NCBI GenBank assembly: GCA_009668925.1
Contig: SBEK01000179.1
Span: 1-7,989, forward strand
Source of the DNA: Deltaproteobacteria bacterium
Lineage (GTDB): Bacteria; Desulfobacterota; Syntrophia; Syntrophales; Smithellaceae
DNA: 7,989 bases
Reading direction: 5' to 3'
In this document: positions 1 to 6,103 of the stretch, piece by piece
How positions within the stretch are numbered: position 1 is the first letter of the stretch
How the letters are laid out: every line of letters starts with the position of its first letter
Program-made: the position numbers and the translations under genes
The notes under the pieces: generated by a model
What the model was told of the DNA's origin: nothing
The model's database searches: none
What the model saw: only the letters and a program-made list of their open reading frames with translations

Positions 1-390
1 CATACGTTTGTTTTTATATTCTAAGTCTGATACGCTGCGTTCGCAGTTGAATCCCGCTCCTGAGGGGACGCGTGTTAATTCTCCTTAAGCCGGGTGCGAA
101 AGATAACGTTTGTATTCATACCTCGACAAACTTGCCGCGAGGCGGTTCGTGGCACATGAATTTTTGAGGGACATTGCCGGTATCGCGCCGCGGAATCCCT
201 CCTGCAAAAATTCCCGGTTCTCCATCATTGCCGGGGCGGACGCTTGCTTAATTCGGGTTCAGTCTTCCGGTACGGCTCTCCACTCCCGTCCTTTTGCGCA
301 GGGCGCCTTTGACGGATAGTGTGTACAAGACTTGCTTTTAATGAAAGGCTCTGGTAATGCACATTCGATTCAAAAAACAATTTCAGATCA

Positions 391-435
391 CAAATGCAGT
401 GCGTATCAGAGCAACCGCGACCTGCTCTACATTTG
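391..435. promoter_or_regulatory. Nested inverted repeat upstream of the TetR gene
   Basis: AGAGCA at 408-413 pairs perfectly with TGCTCT at 423-428 across a 9-nt loop. Outside it CAAATG at 391-396 pairs with CATTTG at 430-435, with an asymmetric internal loop (11 nt against 1 nt). It lies about 100 bp before the regulator start, so it may be an operator or a leader RNA hairpin. The pairing is seen directly; the function is inferred. Short dyads like this can arise by chance. Confidence 0.3.
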
Positions 436-489
436 CAGAAGTGATGCGGGTCAGCTTCACACGGGACGGGAAATTCTTGAACTGGCATC

Positions 490-505
490 GCCGGGATAAT
501 CCGGC
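490..505. promoter_or_regulatory. Candidate operator GCCGG-N6-CCGGC before the TetR gene
   Basis: GCCGG (490-494) and CCGGC (501-505) form a perfect dyad around GATAAT (495-500), which itself resembles a -10 box. The dyad ends 32 bp before the regulator start codon. TetR-family repressors commonly bind dyads overlapping their own promoters, so autoregulation through this site is plausible. No matching -35 at normal spacing is seen (TTGAAC at 477-482 is only 12 bp away). No copy of the dyad was found near the minus strand operon in this window. Confidence 0.35.
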
Positions 506-537
506 CCATTAACTATGACCCGATAAAAGAGGACTCC

Positions 538-1188
538 ATGAACAAAACGAAGACCAGCAACAGCCGTCTGGCAGCAGCGGAACAACCCCGGAATGAGCGT
601 CAGGACTCCCTTCAGAAGCGTCAGCGTCTGATTGTAAAGAAAGCTTCCCGGCTATTCATCAAGAAAGGGTATTCCCAAACCACCATGCGTGATATCGCCA
701 AGGCGACGGGCATTAATCTGGGGAACCTGTATAGTTATATCGACAGCAAAGAAGACATTCTTTGCCTGGCCTTTAACACCTATCACGGCCCTGCCATGGA
801 CTGGTTTGTAAAAAGCGGAGTTTTTGAAATTGAAGACCCGAGAGAACAGTTGAAATTTGCTCTTCATCAAATGCTGAGCATGATCCATGAAGTCGTGAAT
901 GATGTCCTCATGATGTATCGTGAAACCCGAGTCCTTCCCCCCAAATTTCTGAAATTTGTCTTGAATAAGGAAAATGAGCTCGTCAAGATTTTTGAAGACA
1001 TCCTTGCCCGAGGGGTTGAACAAAAGGTTTTCAGCGTCCGGGATCCTTTTTTCGCAGCGAACATGATGGTCTTTCAGCTTTCGCTTTACCCCCTGAGAAG
1101 CTGGAATTTGAAAAAATATACCCGTGAAGAATATCTGGCTCTGGCCGAAGAGACTATCCTCAAGGCGATCATTCCGGAATCCTGTTAG
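538..1188 (+). CDS. TetR/AcrR-family transcriptional regulator
   Basis: A 216-residue DNA-binding one-component regulator, normal length for the family. The N-terminal tail (about residues 1-27) is polar and charged. The TetR helix-turn-helix follows at about residues 28-75: a helix ending in ASRLFIKKGYSQTTM, then RDIAKATGINLGNLYSYIDS, the classic recognition-helix pattern, then KEDIL. The rest is the all-helical ligand-binding and dimerisation domain. Its segment MYRETRVLPPKFLKFVLNKE (127-146) recalls TetR regulators of fatty-acid and acyl-CoA metabolism, so an acyl-CoA or lipid-like ligand is plausible but unproven. The ATG at 538 is supported by AAAGAGGA at 526-533, four bases upstream. 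The gene stands alone on the + strand, with long non-coding stretches either side. It may control itself through the dyad at 490-505; control of the oxidoreductase cassette on the other strand is only a guess. Confidence 0.93.
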   Translation: MNKTKTSNSRLAAAEQPRNERQDSLQKRQRLIVKKASRLFIKKGYSQTTMRDIAKATGINLGNLYSYIDSKEDILCLAFNTYHGPAMDWFVKSGVFEIEDPREQLKFALHQMLSMIHEVVNDVLMMYRETRVLPPKFLKFVLNKENELVKIFEDILARGVEQKVFSVRDPFFAANMMVFQLSLYPLRSWNLKKYTREEYLALAEETILKAIIPESC

Positions 1189-1224
1189 GAGAATATTATT
1201 GAGCGGGGACCGAGAAAGAAACCC

Positions 1225-1250
1225 GAAGGCCCCCGCCATCGATGGCCTTC
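1225..1250. terminator. Hairpin after the TetR gene (possible terminator)
   Basis: GAAGGCC (1225-1231) pairs perfectly with GGCCTTC (1244-1250) across a 12-nt loop. A competing perfect 12-bp palindrome, GCCATCGATGGC (1235-1246), lies within it. The hairpin begins 36 bases after the regulator stop, a usual place for a terminator, but no U-tract follows (AGGTCTTAAT). It is therefore at best a non-canonical intrinsic terminator, or it may be a protein-binding site. Confidence 0.35.
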
Positions 1251-1274
1251 AGGTCTTAATCCCCGGCGGCGCGC

Positions 1275-1320
1275 CAATGGATGACAGCTGTGAGAGAAGG
1301 CAAACAGGCCTCATCCATTG
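1275..1320. repeat. Perfect 10-bp inverted repeat with 26-nt loop
   Basis: CAATGGATGA (1275-1284) is exactly complementary in reverse to TCATCCATTG (1311-1320). An 8-bp palindrome GGCGCGCC (1268-1275) abuts its left arm. A perfect 10-bp pair this close together is unlikely by chance. It could be an RNA hairpin, the second half of a terminator region behind the regulator, or the scar or end of a small mobile sequence. No target-site duplication is evident. Confidence 0.55.
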
Positions 1321-1497
1321 ACCGGGCCCGCCTCCCGCTCTGCCCTCATAAAGTCCCGCCAGCCGCCTGCGCCGCGTCTCCGGCAACCCTCCGTCGGCTT
1401 GATTCGCACCCTCTCTTAAGGAGACATCTATACAGGACCCTCTATATGCTGCAGGACCAAAGATGTTATGTGCTTCTTGTACACTGACTTTTTTTCA

Positions 1498-1526
1498 TTG
1501 ACAGGCGGAGTCGTTCTTCTTATACT
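1498..1526 (+). promoter_or_regulatory. Near-consensus sigma-70 promoter for the lipoprotein-cyclase operon
   Basis: TTGACA at 1498-1503 matches the -35 consensus exactly. TATACT at 1521-1526 is a one-mismatch -10, and the spacer is exactly 17 bp. Transcription should start near 1533, leaving about 87 nt of leader before the lipoprotein start at 1620. A T-rich run (1490-1496) just upstream of the -35 could add UP-element-like strength. This implies strong housekeeping-type expression, perhaps tuned by proteins binding the direct repeats at 1427-1458. Confidence 0.75.
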
Positions 1527-1619
1527 TCACTCCACTCTCAAGTCGGCATTATCCCGCGGCCGCCAGAACGCATAAAGACACAAGAGGCGAAGCGTTTCAT
1601 TTTCAGAGAACATTGCGGT

Positions 1620-2141
1620 ATGGGTATGAAAGTAAACATAACAAACATTTTTTTGTTTGCCACCGCAGTGGCTTTTTTCGTTTCCTGTTCTTTCTTTACG
1701 GAACAAACCAAGAAAACGGAGAAGGAACAGACGAAAAAAACGGAGATGAAAGAGTCTCCGAAGGCTCCCGCCGCCTCCGAAGACGTAAAGCCCCGTTCCA
1801 AGGCAGGGGTCAAGGAAAGCCCGCCCAAAGCGTCCGCCGTGAAGGAAAGTCCGTCGAAAGCACCCGCCGCGGTGGAGAAGCACCGGGATCGGGAACAAAC
1901 ACCGCCGCATAAGGAATCGGCATCTCATCCTCCGGCCGGGGGCAATATTCCGGCGACCCAGCAAAAATACTACAACATGGGCATGAGATATTACGCTCAG
2001 GACAAATTCGAACAGGCGAAAGAAGCCTGGCAGGCGGTGATCAAGCTGGACCGCAAGACCGATCTGGCCGAAAAGGCGCGGGAAAATATCAAAAAAGTCG
2101 ATCAAATTCTTAAGAGACTTAAAGAGATGAGCGGATCATGA
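1620..2141 (+). CDS. Small lipoprotein with Lys/Pro/Ala-rich repeats and C-terminal TPR-like hairpin
   Basis: A 173-residue exported protein of no recognised named family. Residues 1-22 form a signal peptide: short N-region with one Lys, then a hydrophobic core from about IFLFATAV to FFV. It ends in FVSC, a somewhat loose lipobox, with Cys23 as the predicted lipidated residue. Ser follows at +2, which does not signal inner-membrane retention by the E. coli rule. Residues 28-43 are an exact-style tandem octad (EQTKKTEK, EQTKKTEM). Residues 44-84 hold three KESP-type units (KESPKAPAA, KESPPKASA, KESPSKAPAA). This Lys/Pro/Ala linker is probably extended and disordered. Residues 114-145 (YYNMGMRYYAQDKFEQAKEAWQ...) match one TPR hairpin, followed by a charged helix to residue 170. 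The ATG at 1626 (MKVN...) is an equally good start. The stop overlaps the next start (ATGA at 2138-2141), so it is translationally coupled to the cyclase and probably acts with it. Confidence 0.85.
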   Translation: MGMKVNITNIFLFATAVAFFVSCSFFTEQTKKTEKEQTKKTEMKESPKAPAASEDVKPRSKAGVKESPPKASAVKESPSKAPAAVEKHRDREQTPPHKESASHPPAGGNIPATQQKYYNMGMRYYAQDKFEQAKEAWQAVIKLDRKTDLAEKARENIKKVDQILKRLKEMSGS

Positions 2142-3967
2142 ACCCCGATAAGCTGGACGACAAGAGCGAAAGAATAATCAACATTGCTCAAGAGGAGTCC
2201 GCGCTTTCCGCCACGACTGCCGTGATGAATGTCGAAGAACGCAAGCCTCTGCCGCCGCTGAGCGCCTACACAAAATTTTCTTTTTTTGTTTCGTCCATGA
2301 GCATCCGCTATAAAATAGCGGGGGCGCTGGTTTTGATTCTGGTTCTGGCCATAGCCTCTCTGGGGATGACGACGTTCTCCAAGCAGAAAAGCATTCTGGA
2401 AGAGGAGCTGGAAAAGCGTGCGGCCATCATCGTCTCGCAGCTGGCCGGCGTCGGCAAGGAGTCTTTGATGACCAAAGACGACCTGCTTGCTTTTGCAACG
2501 ATCAAAGACCTGCAGAAAAAATCAGGCGTTGTTTACGCCATGGTCCTGGACGGCAAGGGCACGGTTTTTGTCCACAGCAAACTGACGGAAAAAGGCAAAA
2601 CGCTTTCCGCGCCTCTGGACAAGAACACGCTGGCGGCGCAGCAGATTTTGTTTCAGAAAACCGTTTATAATTCCGAGTCGGTCATTGATGCGGCCATACC
2701 GATTACGATTCTGTACCATGAAAAAAACATCCGCGTCGGCACGGCCCGGATTGGCCTTTCCGAAAAAGAACTGCAGGAAGCCATCAGCAAACAGAAAATG
2801 ATCTTCTTTTGGATATCCATCATTTTCGTGGCCATCGGCCTGTTAATTGCCCTGGCCTTGTCGAAGGTGCTCACCGGACCGATCTACACACTGGCCGTCG
2901 GGATGCAGATCGTCGCATCGGGCGATTTGAACCAGCAATTGAAAGTGGCGTACAAAGATGAGATCGGCAAGTTGACCGAGTCTTTCAATCAGATGGTTTT
3001 GAGCCTCCGGGAAAAATTCTATATGGAGAAATACCTGTCTCACTCCACACTGAAACGCATCCGCAAAGCGCGCGACACGTCCGACCTGAAGCTGGGCGGA
3101 GAAAGAAAATACGTCACGGCGCTGTTTTCCGACGTCCGGGGATTTACCTCCATGTCCGAGCAGATGAGTCCGGAAGAGGTCGTAGAGGTTCTCAATATCT
3201 ATCTCAATATGCAGGCCGGCATTATCGGAGGCCGGGGCGGCATCGTGGACAAGTACGTCGGCGATGAAATTATGGCAATCTTTGAGGGGAAAGATCAGGA
3301 GCTCAATGCCGTCCGGGCAGCCGTTGAAATTCAGCGATTTTGCAAGACGCTCAATCGGGCGCGGACCACACTCGGCAAAAAACAGATGAGCCTCGGCATC
3401 GGCATCAACAGCGGGGATGTCGTCATGGGCAACATGGGGTCTCAGGAACGGATGACCTACACGGCGATCGGAGATAATATCAATTTGGCCGCCCGTCTGT
3501 GCAGCGCCGCCGGCGCCGGTCAGATTGTCATCACGAAGCAGGTCGCCGATGTGCTCGGGCGGGAAGCAACGCTCAAGAAAATGGAGCCGATCACGGTAAA
3601 AGGACGGGAGACGCTTGTGGAGGTATTCGAAGCAACCTCTGCCTCACGGGTGTCGCGTCAGGCAATGCGTCGAAACGTTCACATGAATATCCGGTATCAC
3701 CTGGAGGGGTTGGCGGAGGAAGTCCATGACGCCGTGCTGACCAATGCGGGGCCGGGAGGGGCGCTGCTGGAAGTGTCCGGTCCGCTGGGCGTCGGTTCGC
3801 AAATTATACTGCACATTGAGGATCAATCACTGAAACCGTTGAACGGTGCCAAGGCCATCGTCCGGCATACCCGAAAAGAAGAGCACCGCTATTACATCCG
3901 CGTGACTTTCGAAGGATTGTCCGAAATGGCGCAGGCTCTGACAATCGACTGGGTCCATCAGATCTGA
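2138..3967 (+). CDS. Membrane class III adenylate cyclase: Cache-like sensor, HAMP, cyclase, PilZ-like domain
   Basis: A 609-residue protein predicted to make cAMP from ATP at the inner membrane. In order: a cytoplasmic tail (1-57); TM1 (about 58-78); a roughly 140-residue periplasmic sensor resembling a single Cache domain (about 80-218); TM2 (about 221-243); HAMP (about 244-296); a linker helix; and the class III cyclase domain (about 322-500). Catalytic residues are intact: metal-binding Asp332 (FSDVRGFT) and Asp376 (KYVGDEIMAIF), adenine-contacting Lys372, and transition-state Asn449 and Arg453 (GDNINLAARL). Thr442 occupies the position of the usual substrate-selecting Asp, as in class IIIb enzymes, several of which respond to bicarbonate. 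Residues about 507-606 look like a PilZ domain (RRNVHMNIRY, NAGPGGALLEV, then beta strands), but the second Arg of the c-di-GMP RxxxR motif is His515 or Met516, and DxSxxG reads NAGPGG. Translation is coupled to the lipoprotein upstream, a candidate periplasmic partner of the sensor. Confidence 0.92.
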   Translation: MNPDKLDDKSERIINIAQEESALSATTAVMNVEERKPLPPLSAYTKFSFFVSSMSIRYKIAGALVLILVLAIASLGMTTFSKQKSILEEELEKRAAIIVSQLAGVGKESLMTKDDLLAFATIKDLQKKSGVVYAMVLDGKGTVFVHSKLTEKGKTLSAPLDKNTLAAQQILFQKTVYNSESVIDAAIPITILYHEKNIRVGTARIGLSEKELQEAISKQKMIFFWISIIFVAIGLLIALALSKVLTGPIYTLAVGMQIVASGDLNQQLKVAYKDEIGKLTESFNQMVLSLREKFYMEKYLSHSTLKRIRKARDTSDLKLGGERKYVTALFSDVRGFTSMSEQMSPEEVVEVLNIYLNMQAGIIGGRGGIVDKYVGDEIMAIFEGKDQELNAVRAAVEIQRFCKTLNRARTTLGKKQMSLGIGINSGDVVMGNMGSQERMTYTAIGDNINLAARLCSAAGAGQIVITKQVADVLGREATLKKMEPITVKGRETLVEVFEATSASRVSRQAMRRNVHMNIRYHLEGLAEEVHDAVLTNAGPGGALLEVSGPLGVGSQIILHIEDQSLKPLNGAKAIVRHTRKEEHRYYIRVTFEGLSEMAQALTIDWVHQI

Positions 3968-4042
3968 AGTAAGCGGCACGCCTTTCAGCATATCACTGCA
4001 CTTTAACCGCATCAAACCGGACACGCTTTCCGGCAAACGGGT

Positions 4043-4092
4043 GGGACGGGGAGATTTTCCAGTTTCCATCCGCCGGAAATTTCCCCCGTCCC
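4043..4092. terminator. Strong hairpin between convergent genes
   Basis: GGGACGGGG (4043-4051) pairs perfectly with CCCCGTCCC (4084-4092). Inside, TTTCC (4063-4067) pairs with GGAAA (4075-4079), giving a two-tier stem. It lies 75 bases beyond the cyclase stop and about 70 beyond the oxidoreductase stop on the other strand, so it can serve both transcripts. No U-tract follows directly on the + strand. On the minus strand a TTTTTT run (complement of 4096-4101) precedes the stem. Bidirectional termination is inferred from position and stem strength. Confidence 0.55.
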
Positions 4093-4112
4093 GGTAAAAA
4101 AGGGGGACCGAA

Positions 4113-4133
4113 CAGGGATTTTTCAAAACCCTG
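4113..4133. terminator. Second hairpin in the convergent region
   Basis: CAGGG (4113-4117) pairs with CCCTG (4129-4133), extended by an inner T/A-rich stem with one bulged A. On the minus strand it lies 26 bases after the oxidoreductase stop. It is followed there by a C-run and six T residues (complement of 4096-4101), so it is the likelier terminator for that operon. The core CAGGG(A)TTTTTCAA resembles the left end of the 6944-7170 element read on the minus strand (CAGGGTTTTTCAA), so this may also be a repeat remnant. Confidence 0.45.
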
Positions 4134-4159
4134 CTAAATATGCTTTGCTCCGTATGTGT

Positions 4160-6097
4160 TTACAGGGCCCAGGCCGCTTGTGCTCCTTCTTCCGTGGCCT
4201 CGATGATTCTCCTGGTCGCCTTCGCGTCGCCGACCAGAGCAAAGGGAATCGCCAGCTTCTCCAGAACGCCCGTGAGCGCGTTCACCGGCTTCATCCCCGT
4301 AGCGATCACCACCTGATCCACCGGAGAAATTGTGGCGGCTTCGTTGTCCGCGTTGCATTCCACGCAGCCCTCAGAGATACGCTTCACCTGCACGCCGAAG
4401 ATCATCCGGCAGCCCCGATCCCGCAGGCGTTTATGCAGCATATAGCCGTGTGACGTGATTTTCAGCACGGGTGAGCGTTTCAGCATTTCCACAACCGTCA
4501 CCTGGACGCCTTTTTCGCTGAGATAGTCCGCCACTTCCATGCCGATTAATCCGCCGCCGATAACGACAACATTCTGCCTGGGAGCAACGCGGCCGTCCAG
4601 GATTTGCCAGGCGTCGCAGACAAAAGGCAGATCGATGCCGGCAATGGGGGGAACCAGCTTTTCTCCGCCGGTGGCTACGATGACATAATCGGGCTTTCCT
4701 TCGGTAAGCAGCGCTTCGGTCACTTCGGTTCCTTCTTTTATTTCCACCGGTGATTTCCGAACCTGGGCAATCTGCCAATCGATCCATTCGCCGTAAATCT
4801 CCTTGTGCGGAGGCGCCTGAGCATAGCGGATCTGTCCGCCCGGAATATTTTTCTTTTCAAAAAGCGTCACCTGATGACCGAGGCGGCAGGCCTCGGAAGC
4901 CGCGATAAGACCCGCGGGGCCTGAACCGGCAACCCACACTTTTTTCGGATGGGCCGAAGGGCCTGCGGGATAAACGGTTTCCTGCCCCGTCTCCGGGTTA
5001 ATGGAACAGCGGATATTTCCTTCTCCCAGCATTTCCCTTTCAATGCATCCCTGGTTGCAGGCGATACATTGCCGGATGTCCTCCGTCCGGCCCTCTTTCG
5101 CCTTGATGAGAAAATCCGGGTCGGCCAAAAACTGCCGTCCGAAGGCGATCAGGTCCGCGTCGCCCCTGGCGATGGCCGCATCGGCCGCCGCCGGATCGGT
5201 GAAGCGGCCGACGGCAATAACAGGCACGGGGGTGACGTCTTTTATTTTCCTGGCCAACCAGGCGTTAAAGCCGGGCGCATATTCCCCCGGCGCCTGCGTG
5301 ATGCCGCCCGGGCTTCCGTGGGTGCCGAAAGACGCATGGATCAGATCGGCTCCGGCTTTCACCATGTCCGGAATGATGGTCTGCATATCGTCCCCACTGT
5401 AGCCGCCTTTGATGAATTCCTGCGCGGACAGTCTGATGGAGACGGGATAATCCTGGCCCACCTGCCTGCGGACCTCGGCGATGACTTCCAGAACGAACCG
5501 CGACCGCTCTTTCAGCGTCGCCCCGCCGTATTCATCGGACCGTTGATTGGTGATGGCCGAAAGAAACTGGGTGAGCAGATATCCGTGGGCGCCGTGGATT
5601 TCCACTGCGTCGTAACCGGCTTCCCGCGCTCTTCTGGCCGCCTGGCCGAAGCAGGCGATCATTTCATGAATGTCGTCCGGCGTCATTTCCCGGGGATTGC
5701 CCTTGAAAACAATGCTCGGAATCGGCGACGGCGCCATGGCTCTGCCTTTTCCCAGAAGGTACAGGCTTTCCCGGCCGGTGTGATGAATCTGCATGGCGAT
5801 CTTGCAGCCTTCCTTATGCGCCGCGTCCGCCATTTTTTTAAGCCCCGGAATAAAACGGTCATCGTAGGCGCCGATCTGATTCGGACCCACAACGCCGTCC
5901 GGGTGAACGCCGGTGATCTCCGTGATGATCAGGCCCGGCTTCCCCTGGGCGCGCCGCGTCAGGTAAGCGATGTTTTCATCACTGACCGTTCCGTCCTTTC
6001 TTCCCAGGTTCGTTCCCATGGGAGGCATGACCACGCGGTTGGCAAGCTCCATGGACTTAATCGTGAGAGGCGATAAAATATTGCTCAGTGTGCCCAT
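4160..6097 (-). CDS. FMN/4Fe-4S/FAD NAD(P)H:flavin oxidoreductase (Old Yellow Enzyme, 2,4-dienoyl-CoA reductase / BaiCD-BaiH type)
   Basis: A 645-residue multi-cofactor ene-reductase, about the length of FadH, BaiCD and BaiH. Residues 1-335 are the OYE TIM barrel with FMN and substrate motifs: VMPPMGTN (23-30), QIHHTGR (103-109), HGAHGYLLTQF (168-178), the NQRSDEYGG signature (184-192), and FGRQFLADP (319-327). A 4Fe-4S site is formed by Cys344, Cys347, Cys351 and Cys364 (C-x2-C-x3-C-x12-C). Residues 386-430 are the FAD Rossmann motif (GSGPAG, 391-396, then LFEKK). Residues 509-540 are the NAD(P)H Rossmann motif (GGGLIG, 514-519). LVGDA at 621-625 is the closing FAD motif. Electrons should run NAD(P)H, FAD, 4Fe-4S, FMN, substrate C=C. 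The substrate cannot be read from sequence: dienoyl-CoA, 2-enoate or a steroid/alicyclic enone are all possible. AAAGGAG at 6104-6110, six bases upstream, supports the ATG. It is third in a minus strand operon, 44 bp after SDR-1. Confidence 0.94.
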   Translation of the reverse strand: MGTLSNILSPLTIKSMELANRVVMPPMGTNLGRKDGTVSDENIAYLTRRAQGKPGLIITEITGVHPDGVVGPNQIGAYDDRFIPGLKKMADAAHKEGCKIAMQIHHTGRESLYLLGKGRAMAPSPIPSIVFKGNPREMTPDDIHEMIACFGQAARRAREAGYDAVEIHGAHGYLLTQFLSAITNQRSDEYGGATLKERSRFVLEVIAEVRRQVGQDYPVSIRLSAQEFIKGGYSGDDMQTIIPDMVKAGADLIHASFGTHGSPGGITQAPGEYAPGFNAWLARKIKDVTPVPVIAVGRFTDPAAADAAIARGDADLIAFGRQFLADPDFLIKAKEGRTEDIRQCIACNQGCIEREMLGEGNIRCSINPETGQETVYPAGPSAHPKKVWVAGSGPAGLIAASEACRLGHQVTLFEKKNIPGGQIRYAQAPPHKEIYGEWIDWQIAQVRKSPVEIKEGTEVTEALLTEGKPDYVIVATGGEKLVPPIAGIDLPFVCDAWQILDGRVAPRQNVVVIGGGLIGMEVADYLSEKGVQVTVVEMLKRSPVLKITSHGYMLHKRLRDRGCRMIFGVQVKRISEGCVECNADNEAATISPVDQVVIATGMKPVNALTGVLEKLAIPFALVGDAKATRRIIEATEEGAQAAWAL

Positions 6098-6103
6098 CCT
6101 GTT

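Larger units (their letters stand above)
1..537. other. Upstream non-coding stretch, no gene recognised
   Basis: I see no convincing gene here. Two short open frames exist (TTG start at 110 on +, 94 codons at 225-509 on -), but neither has a recognisable domain or a supporting ribosome binding site, and their composition looks random. No tRNA or rRNA is visible. Local structure includes CTGCG/CGCAG at 35-39/42-46, GTTTGT/ACAAAC at 108-113/126-131, and two better dyads listed separately. The stretch from about 310 to 400 is more AT-rich and may carry the promoter of the regulator at 538. A weak pair, TTGCTT (332-337) and TAATGC (355-360) with 17 bp between, is possible but not convincing. The region could also be decayed coding sequence; I cannot identify any parent gene. 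Confidence 0.5.
1189..1619. other. Non-coding, dyad-rich region between regulator and lipoprotein operon
   Basis: No gene is supported in these 431 bases; the open frames are short and unrecognisable. The first third is dense in dyads (1225-1250, a GGCGCGCC palindrome at 1268-1275, and 1275-1320). The middle is GC-rich with no clear features. The last part carries direct repeats (TCTATA/CAGGACC at 1427-1439 and again at 1441-1458), a T-run at 1490-1496, a strong promoter (1498-1526) and an 87-bp or so leader before the lipoprotein. An AAGGAGA at 1418-1424 looks like a ribosome binding site but has only ATA at start-codon spacing. A structured small RNA cannot be excluded. Confidence 0.6.

Noticed and set aside
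35..60. GTTGAATCCCGC near the left edge resembling a tRNA T-arm
   Set aside because: The T-stem does not pair, the loop lacks TTCGA, and no anticodon or acceptor arm can be drawn.
243..300. Minus strand GAGCCGTACCGG resembling group II intron domain V
   Set aside because: The conserved bulge, the second half of the stem and the tetraloop are missing, and no maturase is present.
110..319. 69-codon + strand frame starting at TTG
   Set aside because: No ribosome binding site, no domain and no coding-like residue pattern. It could be decayed coding sequence but nothing identifies it.
477..500. TTGAAC and GATAAT as a sigma-70 promoter for the regulator
   Set aside because: The spacer is only 12 bp, too short for a working -35/-10 pair; GATAAT is kept only as the centre of the dyad.
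1418..1501. AAGGAGA followed by a short frame starting at ATA (1430) or ATG (1446)
   Set aside because: The ribosome-site match is good, but the only codon at normal spacing is ATA, the possible peptides are 13-23 residues with no recognisable features, and the promoter at 1498 lies downstream of most of it. It may be the relic of a lost gene.
1527..2105. 192-codon minus strand frame opposite the lipoprotein
   Set aside because: Its Arg/Phe/Leu-rich content is what the reverse complement of Lys/Pro/Ala-rich codons gives; the + strand has a promoter, signal peptide and coupled downstream gene.
4949..6076. 375-codon + strand frame opposite the flavin oxidoreductase
   Set aside because: It is the antisense shadow of a clearly recognisable enzyme; high GC keeps stop codons rare. 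It shows no motif of its own.
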